A stretch of DNA of 12,138 nucleotides, taken from assembly GCA_903832075.1 (NCBI GenBank), contig CAILAF010000202.1, forward strand, positions 1-12,138, written 5' to 3'. The notes under the pieces were generated by a model, which ran no database searches, was not told the origin of the DNA, and saw nothing but the letters and a program-made list of their open reading frames with translations. Shown here in pieces: positions 1-6,710 of this stretch. A program made the position numbers and the translations under genes. The DNA comes from an uncultured Chitinophagaceae bacterium. GTDB lineage: Bacteria; Bacteroidota; Bacteroidia; Chitinophagales; Chitinophagaceae. The first letter of the stretch is position 1; each line of letters starts with the position of its first letter.

Positions 1-1692
1 AACCGTATCTGTTTCTTCCTTATCGTTATCTGCATCGGTTAATAAAGTAATTTGTTGCAGATAACTTCCTAAACTTTTTGTTCCAACCACTTCACCATCT
101 TCATTATCCGGACTTTCTGTCCATTCTTTAATTGAATTCAATAACTCCTGAATATTTTCATACTTCGCTAAACCTTCTGTTGTTTTATCATTGAATAATT
201 CTTTTACAATATTGGTGTGTTTACCAACTTGCAATGCCACATCGTATGCATTGTTTTTATCCAACATGGTTTGAAAATATTTTATCATCGTTACAAAATT
301 CTGTAACGCTTCTAATGTGCCTGCTTTAAAACCCAGTTCTGCTGCACGTTGCAGCACATCATACATTGAAATGTTTTTTTCGTTTGCAATGATCACACAT
401 TTTTCAATCGTTGTTTTTCCTATACCGCGTGCAGGATAATTAATAATACGTTTCAACGCTTCTTCATCCTGCGGATTAATAATCACACGCAAATAAGCAA
501 CAAGGTCTTTTATTTCTTTGCGTTGATAAAAACTGATGCCGCCATAAATTTTATATGCAAGACCCATTCTTCTTAAGCTTTCTTCAAAAGCACGACTTTG
601 TGCATTGGTGCGATAAAGAATGGCAAACTCCTTATTGAAATAATGATTGCGAAGTTTTTGCTCCTGTATAGTATCAGCAACAAATTTTCCTTCTTCATTA
701 TCGGTCATTGTTCTTACCAATTTTATTTTTTCGCCTTCTTCATTTTCTGTCCACAATTCTTTTGGTAACTGACCTTTATTATTTTTGATGACTTCGTTTG
801 CAATACTTAAAATACTTTGTGTGCTTCTGTAATTCTGTTCCAGCTTCACCACTTTTACATCATCATAATCTTTTTGAAACTGTAAAATATTTTCAATCGT
901 TGCGCCGCGAAAACTATAAATGCTTTGTGCATCATCTCCTACCACACAAATATTTTCGTGTATTGCTGCCAATAATTTTGTGATTTGATATTGCACCGGA
1001 TTGGTATCCTGATACTCATCAATCAAAATATATTTAAACTTGCGCTGATACTTTACCAATGCTTCGTTATGTTGTTTTAATAATTCATACATCTTTAATA
1101 ACAGATCATCAAAATCCATTGCACCGTTTTTAAAACAACGCGATGCATACGCAGCATACACTTGCGCAATAGCAGGACGATTGGCTCTTGTGTCTTCCTG
1201 TTGAATATAATAATCCACTGCATATTCCGCAGGACCAACCAATGCATTTTTTGCAGATGATATTCTGTTATGCACCACATTGGGTTTATAATGTTTATCA
1301 TCTAAATTCAATTCGTTGATAACAGTTTTTAAAACCGAGCGACTATCATCAGTATCATAAATAGTAAAGTTGCTTGGATAACCAAGACGATGCGCTTCTG
1401 CTCTTAATATTCTTGCAAACACACTATGAAATGTGCCGATGTATAAATTTCTTGCTTCACTATTACCAAGAATTTTTTCAATACGCTCTTTCATTTCGGC
1501 AGCAGCCTTATTGGTAAAAGTCAATGCCAGAATATTAAATGCATCAACACCGTTTGCCATTAAATGAGCAATGCGTGTAGTTAACACTTTTGTTTTACCG
1601 CTACCCGCACCGGCAATAATCATCAACGGACCATTAATATAAGTAACCGCTTCGCGCTGAGGTTCATTCAATCCGTTTAAATAATCATTCAT
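1..1692 (-). CDS. pcrA: ATP-dependent DNA helicase PcrA/UvrD (C-terminus cut by window edge)
   Basis: Superfamily 1A 3'-5' DNA helicase acting in nucleotide excision and mismatch repair and in clearing proteins from DNA. The frame is open from ATG at 1692 to the window edge, giving 564 residues; the family is usually about 720-780, so the C-terminal part with motif VI is outside. Visible motifs in order: Q-motif NEPQREAV (9-16), Walker A GAGSGKT (28-34), motif Ia LTFTNKAAAEM (57-67), motif Ib TFHS (87-90), Walker B IDEYQDT (224-230), motif III GDDAQSIYSFRG (252-263), motif IV QNYRS (286-290) and YGGISFYQRKEIKD (383-396). All catalytic residues that can be seen are present. The start is supported by the Q-motif lying at the usual distance. 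A TAACTTGC sequence (1697-1704) just before ATG resembles a -7 box but would give an almost leaderless transcript. PcrA, UvrD and Rep cannot be separated firmly; PcrA/UvrD is the best fit. Confidence 0.96.
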   Translation of the reverse strand, partial: MNDYLNGLNEPQREAVTYINGPLMIIAGAGSGKTKVLTTRIAHLMANGVDAFNILALTFTNKAAAEMKERIEKILGNSEARNLYIGTFHSVFARILRAEAHRLGYPSNFTIYDTDDSRSVLKTVINELNLDDKHYKPNVVHNRISSAKNALVGPAEYAVDYYIQQEDTRANRPAIAQVYAAYASRCFKNGAMDFDDLLLKMYELLKQHNEALVKYQRKFKYILIDEYQDTNPVQYQITKLLAAIHENICVVGDDAQSIYSFRGATIENILQFQKDYDDVKVVKLEQNYRSTQSILSIANEVIKNNKGQLPKELWTENEEGEKIKLVRTMTDNEEGKFVADTIQEQKLRNHYFNKEFAILYRTNAQSRAFEESLRRMGLAYKIYGGISFYQRKEIKDLVAYLRVIINPQDEEALKRIINYPARGIGKTTIEKCVIIANEKNISMYDVLQRAAELGFKAGTLEALQNFVTMIKYFQTMLDKNNAYDVALQVGKHTNIVKELFNDKTTEGLAKYENIQELLNSIKEWTESPDNEDGEVVGTKSLGSYLQQITLLTDADNDKEETDTV

Positions 1693-1715
1693 GCGTGCAA
1701 GTTAATTCCTTGCAT

Positions 1716-1743
1716 TGTCATTCCGAGCGTAAGCGAGGAATCT
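1716..1743. repeat. REP-like imperfect palindrome
   Basis: The arms ATTCC (1720-1724) and GGAAT (1737-1741) pair, followed by two purine-purine (G/A, A/G) mismatches and then GC/GC pairs around the centre. The sequence type (TGTCATTCCGAGCG followed by AGCGAGGAATCT) is, from memory, a frequent dispersed intergenic element in Bacteroidota genomes; only one copy is seen here. It sits 24 bases upstream of the pcrA start codon, so it overlaps the region where the pcrA promoter is expected. No RAYT transposase gene is present in the window. Confidence 0.6.
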
Positions 1744-2105
1744 AATTTATTCACAACGCTGTAGGTTAAAATTTTAGGTACTAAATCAAGCTCTTTATAA
1801 AAAATCAAAAATATTTTTGGCCCGGAAAAGAGTTTTTTTGTTTTAAGTGGTACAAGCGGTCACTTATTCTATTTACATATAAATACATAAACAATGAGTA
1901 GTACTTCTTTTTTGATTGCGTTAATTACGACCGCTTTGCGTTTCGATAAATTATATGAGATTGTCTTTTATTGGCGTGCCCCTAAAGACAGAATAAACTT
2001 GTATAATAAAAAGTCGTTAAAGAATTCATTTTGTAAGGAGTTAGTTCATTTAAGATTTATGAAAGATGGAATTCCCTAATTAATTTCATCGCAAATAAAA
2101 TAGTT
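1744..2105. other. Gene-poor spacer with one doubtful small ORF
   Basis: Very AT-rich stretch between the pcrA start and the phnA-like gene. One plus-strand ORF of 61 codons (1894-2079, ATG start) resembles nothing I know, lacks a recognisable domain and has no clear ribosome-binding site; it may be a decayed gene or chance. An 8-bp inverted repeat, AAGCGGTC (1854-1861) and GACCGCTT (1929-1936), straddles its start. A TAAAATTTTA palindrome lies near 1766. No tRNA, other RNA gene or insertion-sequence end is recognised. Confidence 0.4.
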
Positions 2106-2113
2106 TACATTCG
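2106..2113 (+). promoter_or_regulatory. Candidate -7 element of the phnA-like gene
   Basis: TACATTCG fits the Bacteroidota -7 consensus TAnnTTTG with one mismatch and lies 18 bases before the ATG at 2132, which would give a leader of roughly 10-15 bases. No convincing TTG -33 element is visible at the expected spacing. Confidence 0.35.
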
Positions 2114-2131
2114 CCGCCTCAAAAAACAACC

Positions 2132-2710
2132 ATGAGCATAGAAAAAGTTTTAGCAGAAAGAAGCAACAATAAATGTGAATTGTGTACATCTACGGAAAAT
2201 TTAAGTGTTTATGAAATTCCGCCTCATAGCAGCAGAAATGATTACGACAGTATTTTCATTTGCGAAAAATGCAAACAACAATTAGATAAAAAAGAAGAAC
2301 TGGATTCCAAGCATTGGCAATGTTTAAATGAAAGTATGTGGAGCGAAGTTCCTGCAGTGCAAGTTGTTTCCTGGAGAATGCTGAACAGATTTAGAAACGA
2401 AACATGGGCTTCAGAAAAAATTGACATGATGTATCTGGATGAAGAAAATCTGGCTTGGGCTAAAGAAACAGGCGATCACGAAAACTCTGCTGAAGTTAAT
2501 TTACACAAAGATGCTTATGGTGTTTTGCTAACTGATGGCGATACTGTGGTGCTTACCAAATCGTTGGATGTAAAAGGCTCTTCGCTCAATGCAAAATTGG
2601 GAACCGTTGTAAGAAATATTCATTTGGTAAAAGATAATACCGAACAGATTGAAGGTAAAATAGAAGGACAAACCATTGTTATCTTAACCAAATACCTTAG
2701 AAAGAAATAA
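2132..2710 (+). CDS. yjdM: PhnA/YjdM-family zinc-ribbon protein
   Basis: The 192-residue protein carries the highly conserved PhnA/YjdM domain at its C-terminus (about 125-192): LTDGDTVVLTKSLDVKGSS, then KLGTVVRNIHLV and a terminal TIVILTKYLRKK. The N-terminal part has two CxxC pairs (C15/C18 and C44/C47) expected to bind one zinc. E. coli YjdM is about 111 residues; this longer form has an extra helical middle segment (about 55-120) with a conserved-looking WRMLNRF. The old name 'alkylphosphonate uptake protein' is misleading: no C-P lyase genes are nearby and the biochemical role is unknown. ATG at 2132 places the first CxxC at the normal distance. The gene is monocistronic and converges on the isomerase gene; its stop codon lies inside the first unit of the 21-bp array. 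Confidence 0.9.
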   Translation: MSIEKVLAERSNNKCELCTSTENLSVYEIPPHSSRNDYDSIFICEKCKQQLDKKEELDSKHWQCLNESMWSEVPAVQVVSWRMLNRFRNETWASEKIDMMYLDEENLAWAKETGDHENSAEVNLHKDAYGVLLTDGDTVVLTKSLDVKGSSLNAKLGTVVRNIHLVKDNTEQIEGKIEGQTIVILTKYLRKK

Positions 2711-2979
2711 ACAACTTTAGGTGTTGCAACCTCGTAGTTAAGCATTTTACCCTATCACTTGAATGTTTAACTGTCGCCGATGATTCTTTTAGCTTCATCG
2801 CTGAGTGTTCGAGAGTGTCCGCCGAAGTTTTTTTGCTCAACGATGAGTATAAAAGCTTCTCCGATGGATGTAAAACATTCAACGTTGAGTGTTGGAGATA
2901 CAAACTTGTCAGTAAAAGACTCAACGTTGAATCTCAAAGCTTCATCACCGAACCAAAAACTGACAAGTTTTCAGCATTC
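2707..2979. repeat. Degenerate 21-bp tandem array (about 13 units)
   Basis: Cutting the sequence every 21 bases from 2707 aligns 13 consecutive units without any gap. Conserved columns: A at unit position 1 (12 of 13), T at 5 (10), C at 6 (11), C at 9 (9), T at 12 (11), G at 13 (10), A at 14 (9) and T at 18 (11). The core of the consensus, TCAACGTTGA at positions 5-14, is itself palindromic and occurs perfectly at 2879-2888 and 2921-2930. The best units are 2791-2811, 2833-2853, 2854-2874, 2875-2895 and 2917-2937; outer units are more decayed. The array fills the gap between two convergent genes, and both stop codons fall in its terminal units. Because 21 is a multiple of three, it keeps several reading frames open on both strands, producing false ORFs with seven-residue periodicity. 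Function unknown. Confidence 0.85.
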
Positions 2980-3565
2980 ATTCCCTTACTATATTATATA
3001 TAGCAATCGGCGGTGTATAATATTGATTGTCTTCGTTGGCTTTATAAATTTCTTTAACCACGTTCATTCCTTTAATCACTTTTCCAAAAGCCGCAAAGCC
3101 TTGCCCGTCGGCATTATTTTCTCCGCCATAATCCAATCCGTGCTGGTCGCCAATACAAATAAAGAATTCTGTGGACGCAGTTCCCGGTGCTAATCTTGCC
3201 AAAGAAATAGTTCCATTGGTATGTACAATGCCGGTTTGTTTGGTTGTTTCGTGTTCAATGCCTTTTAATTGCGAAGCCAATTTATTGTTGCTTTTCCAAA
3301 TGCCGCCCTGTATCAATTCGGTTTTCGGTGCATTGCTTGGTTGGTTTTCATCATTCAATACCCTGTAAAAATTACTGTTCTTATAAAAACCGGAATCAAC
3401 ATACATTAAAAATGCAGTAACCGTTTTGGGTGCTTGTTTAGGATATACTTCTATTTCAATATCTCCCAGCGATGTTTGTATTTCAATATGCGGATCAGAA
3501 AATTTTTGTTTGCATGATTGAAATAAAAAGATCAATAAAAAAATTCGTACTGCATTTTTCATCAT
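2978..3565 (-). CDS. Cyclophilin-type peptidyl-prolyl cis-trans isomerase, lipoprotein
   Basis: Catalyses cis-trans isomerisation of X-Pro bonds, here probably in the periplasm. The first 17 residues form a hydrophobic signal peptide ending in FLFQSC, so Cys18 is the probable lipidation site. The cyclophilin domain follows: TSLGDIEIEVYPKQAPKTV (31-49), NFYRVL with the catalytic Arg (Arg68), IQGG (85-88), GTISLARL (118-125), STEFFICIGD (131-140) and FAAFGKVIKGMNVV (157-170). The length of 195 residues is normal for a secreted single-domain form. Start: two ATG codons in tandem (3563 and 3560); either gives the same mature protein. The acidic residue expected after the signal peptide (+2) in inner-membrane-retained lipoproteins is absent (KQK), and SDP lies further on, so the final membrane cannot be decided. 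Confidence 0.93.
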   Translation of the reverse strand: MMKNAVRIFLLIFLFQSCKQKFSDPHIEIQTSLGDIEIEVYPKQAPKTVTAFLMYVDSGFYKNSNFYRVLNDENQPSNAPKTELIQGGIWKSNNKLASQLKGIEHETTKQTGIVHTNGTISLARLAPGTASTEFFICIGDQHGLDYGGENNADGQGFAAFGKVIKGMNVVKEIYKANEDNQYYTPPIAIYNIVRE

Positions 3566-3589
3566 ACAAAGTAATTATTTCTTTCGTTG

Positions 3590-3597
3590 CAAAGATT
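3590..3597 (-). promoter_or_regulatory. Candidate -7 element of the isomerase gene
   Basis: On the minus strand this reads AATCTTTG, one mismatch from TAnnTTTG and followed by C as is common. It ends 25 bases before the start codon. The terminator of the preceding gene ends just upstream, which supports independent transcription. No well-spaced TTG -33 element is seen. Confidence 0.35.
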
Positions 3598-3608
3598 CGT
3601 TGTATAAA

Positions 3609-3638
3609 ACAAAAAAGCACCCGTATCAGCGGATGCTT
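3609..3638 (-). terminator. Rho-independent terminator of the membrane-protein gene
   Basis: As minus-strand RNA, AAGCATCCG (3638-3630) pairs with CGGGTGCTT (3623-3615) over 9 bp including one U-G wobble, with a six-base loop, and a run of six T follows on the minus strand. It lies about 30 bases after the stop codon at 3668. The wobble favours minus-strand RNA; the plus-strand version would have an A-C mismatch. Confidence 0.75.
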
Positions 3639-3667
3639 CTTGTTTTCGAGGGTGTATAAAAAACAAA

Positions 3668-4084
3668 TTACTTTTTGCCCCAGCCATTTGCCCAACCAAC
3701 CGCTGCGCCTACAATTGCAGAAGCTACTATGCCCCCTAATATGTCTGCGCACATTGAATGAATAGAATAAATTTGGGTGGTAGCATAAAAAGATAGATCC
3801 ATAGCGGCGCCCATTAAAAGACCCAATACAGCTCCGCCCATAGCACCGGCAGAAATAGTTGTAATGTTAGCCCATTTGTTGAAAATGTAAGAAAGGGTTA
3901 ATCCATTAAATAAATTTCCGGCAATCAATGCCCACCAAATCATTTCTGTTCGATTAACCGTTACATCAATACCGTGATGGTCTTTCATATAACCCATCAG
4001 CAGCGTGCCCCAAATAAGCCAACCAACAAGAAAAGAAACCACGCCTCCGACAATACCGGAGACAATAAATTTTTGAGTATTCAT
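3668..4084 (-). CDS. Small polytopic membrane protein of unknown function
   Basis: A 138-residue protein if started at ATG 4084 (MNTQKFIVSG); the frame could extend 12 codons upstream to 4120, but that extension (MLLNCLPPKRLL) looks non-native and the family-like start is MNTQKF. Four probable membrane segments: FIVSGIVGGVVSFLVGWLIW (near 6-25), WWALIAGNLFNGLTLSYIF (about 50-70), ISAGAMGGAVLGLLMGAAMD (about 78-98) and DILGGIVASAIVGAAVGW (about 112-130), rich in small residues and GG/GxxxG packing motifs. A short soluble stretch with MKDHHGIDVTVNR links segments 1 and 2. Similar small MNTQKF-type proteins occur widely in Bacteroidota as I recall, without assigned function. It is followed by its own terminator and separated from the hydrolase by about 100 bases. 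Confidence 0.8.
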   Translation of the reverse strand: MNTQKFIVSGIVGGVVSFLVGWLIWGTLLMGYMKDHHGIDVTVNRTEMIWWALIAGNLFNGLTLSYIFNKWANITTISAGAMGGAVLGLLMGAAMDLSFYATTQIYSIHSMCADILGGIVASAIVGAAVGWANGWGKK

Positions 4085-4180
4085 AAGCAATCGTTTTGGA
4101 GGTAAACAATTTAATAACAAAACAAAATAGAAACAATTATTCGCATTTGCAATAGCCCTCCCGAATTTGTGCGTAACTGT

Positions 4181-5374
4181 TTATTGAAAGAGTGCGTTTA
4201 AGAAATCGCCAAAGTGTTCATTCTTTTCATAAAACAAAATGGCGTGTTCATATTGCCGCAGTGGTTTTGTTTGCTTCAATTGTTTTCTGGATAAAGAATC
4301 TGTTTTTATTTTTTTTATATAAGAAAAATCAACGCCAACTATTTTTGTGTTCGGTGCCTTTTGTTTTAAAATATAAAATGTTTTACTCACTTCGTTCTTT
4401 GCATCGGCACCCAAAGAGGTATTACCAAACCATCTTGGAAATAAGCCTCCTTTTGTAACCGCATAATCATAATGATTATATCCTACAACCAATGTTTTTA
4501 TGTTTAGTGTTGATGAGATGGGAACAATATTATTAATAAAATCAAATTCTTCGGTTCCTCCGATTGCCGGCGCTAACATTCCCAATCGAATATCATATTG
4601 ATGTGGTGTGGGGATTTTATCTGATTGATAATCTTCTTCCAATTTTTCCTGAAATTTTGTTGGCCAGTTTAAAGGATTGAATAATACATGTGTTGCAACA
4701 CTGGCACCTAAACTATGTGTAAGGATTGTAATTTTTGTATCCGCATCAACGCTGTTTAAAATTTTTCGAAGACCCAATCCTACTTTCGCAGAATTGGTTC
4801 GAGCATAATCCCAAATGCCCGCCAGCGCAGGATGTGCGCCGAGTGAAGTTAATCCATCCCAATATACTTCAACAAATGTTGGCTTCTCTTTTAGAAGCGC
4901 ATTGATGTCGCTGCGCAAAGAAAAATAATAGGCGTCGGGTGCCGGATCATTAAAGCCATGAATAAAAAAAATTAAATGCTTGCACTTTCTTTCTTCCATA
5001 CTTTTTTTCATTTGCATCACAACATTTTTCTGCAATAAGTTTTGCAAACGACGAAATAATCTGATGCTGTCTTTATCCCAAAGATTGTATTGCTTTTTTA
5101 CATACGCAATGGATAAAGAATCATATCGCGTTAAAGCAGATTCAACAGTTGCAAATTCCGGATTGCTTTGTTTGGTCTTACTTTTTTTTAATTGCTGCAA
5201 ATAAAAATAATATGGTGTTACATGAACATCGGGGGGATATAATTCTCCTTCCCTGTCAAAATATAATTTAATGATCCCCTGTTCGTCCGAACGTGGAACC
5301 ATTAAAACATTCTTTGCCTTAAATACACAAGAAGCAAAAAAAGTAATTGATAAAAAAAGAATGCCTTTTTTCAT
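4181..5374 (-). CDS. Alpha/beta-hydrolase-fold lipoprotein
   Basis: A 397-residue exported protein: signal peptide with lipobox FFASC (Cys16 lipidated). The hydrolase core starts near 130 with the beta strand and oxyanion-loop motif HLIFFIHGFND (133-143). The nucleophile elbow is ILTHSLGASVATHVL (217-231) with Ser221; the usual first Gly of GxSxG is replaced by Thr219. Candidate catalytic acids lie in the 275-305 region (strand TLVVGYNHYD); His377 (YEHAILFYE) or His387 is the likely third member. The substrate cannot be told from the sequence; the family resembles DUF900-like serine esterases/lipases. The gene lies 39 bases after the PlsC-like acyltransferase on the same strand, so an operon concerned with membrane lipid is plausible but inferred. 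No terminator is visible after it. Confidence 0.82.
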   Translation of the reverse strand: MKKGILFLSITFFASCVFKAKNVLMVPRSDEQGIIKLYFDREGELYPPDVHVTPYYFYLQQLKKSKTKQSNPEFATVESALTRYDSLSIAYVKKQYNLWDKDSIRLFRRLQNLLQKNVVMQMKKSMEERKCKHLIFFIHGFNDPAPDAYYFSLRSDINALLKEKPTFVEVYWDGLTSLGAHPALAGIWDYARTNSAKVGLGLRKILNSVDADTKITILTHSLGASVATHVLFNPLNWPTKFQEKLEEDYQSDKIPTPHQYDIRLGMLAPAIGGTEEFDFINNIVPISSTLNIKTLVVGYNHYDYAVTKGGLFPRWFGNTSLGADAKNEVSKTFYILKQKAPNTKIVGVDFSYIKKIKTDSLSRKQLKQTKPLRQYEHAILFYEKNEHFGDFLNALFQ

Positions 5375-5413
5375 GTTGATTAATCAACTGAAAATATAAA
5401 TAATTTTTTGATT

Positions 5414-5977
5414 TTATGGATGCAATAGATGTTCAATTCCATTTTCAGGATGTTTTCCTTTTATGGACGCAAAGAACTGAATGATCTTTTTAAAATCTTC
5501 CGCCTCATTTGCTGTAGTATAAAAAGGTGGGGGTATCAACATTTTTTTATTGGCAAAATCTAATCCCACCATAACAATTGGTACATTGGCGCCCTTGGCT
5601 ATATAATAAAATCCCGTTCTCAGCTTTTCAACTTTCTTTCTTGTGCCTTCGGGAGAAAGCGCCAAACGAAATTCCTGGTGTTGATCAAATAGTTGAACAA
5701 TTTGCTGAACAAAATTGTTTTTGTGAAAGCGGTCTACAGGCGTTCCGCCCATCCATTTGAAAAAAAAGCCAAAAGGACCATCAAACAATTCTTTTTTGCT
5801 GATAAAGCGAGTATCGTCAATGCGCAGTAATTTTCTGTACAGCGCACCGATCAATACGTCCCACCAACTGGTATGAGGACCAACTATTATTACACACTTC
5901 TTGGCATCGGCGGGAAACGAAATATTCGTTTTCCACCCTAATAGGATTAAACACATTCGGGCAAGGAATCTTAACAC
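5414..5977 (-). CDS. PlsC-like 1-acyl-sn-glycerol-3-phosphate acyltransferase family protein
   Basis: Transfers an acyl chain to a lysophospholipid-type acceptor at the inner membrane. All four family blocks are visible in 187 residues: HTSWWD (35-40; His and Asp catalytic), GGTPVDR (77-83; phosphate binding), SPEGTR (108-113) and VPIVMVGLD (132-140). The N-terminal hydrophobic helix LRFLARMCLILLGW anchors it. It is shorter than E. coli PlsC (about 245) and matches the short 'acyltransferase' group common in Bacteroidota, so acceptor specificity is uncertain. The start is GTG at 5977: an in-frame stop (TAA) lies four codons upstream, and the next ATG (codon 8) would cut the membrane helix. 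It is probably co-transcribed with the hydrolase lipoprotein downstream. Confidence 0.9.
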   Translation of the reverse strand: MLRFLARMCLILLGWKTNISFPADAKKCVIIVGPHTSWWDVLIGALYRKLLRIDDTRFISKKELFDGPFGFFFKWMGGTPVDRFHKNNFVQQIVQLFDQHQEFRLALSPEGTRKKVEKLRTGFYYIAKGANVPIVMVGLDFANKKMLIPPPFYTTANEAEDFKKIIQFFASIKGKHPENGIEHLLHP

Positions 5978-6165
5978 GGACTCTTTTTAGAAAATCAAGG
6001 TACGATTTGTATTGTTTTTTGAAAGTATTTTTTGATTCCCATTTTTTTTATAAAAATCTGTTTTTCCCACAAAACTTATTTTTTGCTCAATAAAATAAGC
6101 TTTTAATCGTTTATAAATAGATATTTTCTAATTAAACACGTACAAAAAACCCATTCTAACCAAAT

Positions 6166-6630
6166 ATGACACCAATTAAAAATTTTTCGGCATCGGATAT
6201 TGCAAACATTATGCAACATGTTTCCGGCATCCGAATGATGCTTCCTAATCATATTAAGCTTAAGCCGTGTGAGCGAAGAAGCTTGTTTAAATTAAATTCG
6301 AAAAAGGAGGCTTTCGTTGAATCGGCGTTAGAATACATGAAAACTCAGCCCGATACTGTTCCAAATTATGTTGATGTGGCTTTGTGCAGAAATTATTTGA
6401 GTATGTACCATCAATATGCAGAGCTTATTATTGAGCTGGATAAAATAAAAAAGCAAATGGAAGATGTGAAAGTGCAGATCGGCAGCGATTTAATGAACAT
6501 GACCAAAGCCTATTTCCACAATACTCGATTTGCATCTCAGGCCGGCGTTACAAGAATAGAGCCGATTTATGAACAATTAAAAAGGAATTATGCTGTTGGG
6601 CGCAACAGCAAAAAGAAAGTTTTAATCTGA
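6166..6630 (+). CDS. Conserved-looking protein of unknown function, alpha-helical
   Basis: A 154-residue soluble protein with no signal peptide. It begins MTPIKNFSASDIANIMQHVSGIRMMLP; the middle HIKLKPCERRSLFKL resembles a charged helix-turn segment, and 80-115 (HQYAELIIELDKIKKQMEDV) is a predicted amphipathic or coiled-coil helix, followed by IGSDLMNMTKAYFHNTRFA and a basic C-terminus (GRNSKKKVLI). I recall similar proteins in Chitinophagaceae but no function. Codon use matches its neighbours, the ATG follows an AT-rich leader of over 100 bases after the divergent acyltransferase gene, and a strong terminator follows the stop. These points make it a real single-gene unit. The basic tail may indicate nucleic-acid binding; this is speculation. 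Confidence 0.8.
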   Translation: MTPIKNFSASDIANIMQHVSGIRMMLPNHIKLKPCERRSLFKLNSKKEAFVESALEYMKTQPDTVPNYVDVALCRNYLSMYHQYAELIIELDKIKKQMEDVKVQIGSDLMNMTKAYFHNTRFASQAGVTRIEPIYEQLKRNYAVGRNSKKKVLI

Positions 6631-6663
6631 GTTTTTTGCTAACCCACTCGTATACTTTCAACA

Positions 6664-6690
6664 AAAAAGCATCCATTAAGGATGCTTTTT
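6664..6690. terminator. Bidirectional rho-independent terminator
   Basis: A perfect 11-bp stem, AAAAAGCATCC (6664-6674) with GGATGCTTTTT (6680-6690), and a five-base loop ATTAA. T-runs are present in both directions, so it can end both the plus-strand gene at 6630 and the OmpA gene, whose stop is at 6711. Its GCATCC stem core is the same as in the terminator at 3609-3638. Confidence 0.9.
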
Positions 6691-6710
6691 CTATTTCTTC
6701 TGTTAAATTT

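Noticed and set aside
257..265. DnaA-box-like TTATCCAAC
   Set aside because: Two mismatches to TTATCCACA, inside the helicase coding region, and no cluster of boxes; not evidence for oriC.
1095..1301. 68-codon minus-strand ORF
   Set aside because: It is a shifted reading of the helicase gene, whose true frame carries all conserved motifs.
1894..2079. Real small gene after the REP-like element
   Set aside because: No recognisable domain, ribosome-binding site or conserved context; kept only as a note in the spacer entry.
2132..2710. Phosphonate utilisation operon
   Set aside because: Only the PhnA/YjdM family protein is present; no C-P lyase or phosphonate transport genes occur nearby and the family name is historical.
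2707..2979. CRISPR array
   Set aside because: Units are contiguous 21-mers with no spacers, high divergence and no cas genes nearby.
2697..3193. Several overlapping small protein-coding ORFs on both strands
   Set aside because: They are by-products of the 21-bp period and of the isomerase gene's other frames; none has a credible start context or family.
4085..4120. N-terminal extension of the membrane protein
   Set aside because: The 12 extra residues do not resemble the family start MNTQKF and precede the first membrane helix without need.
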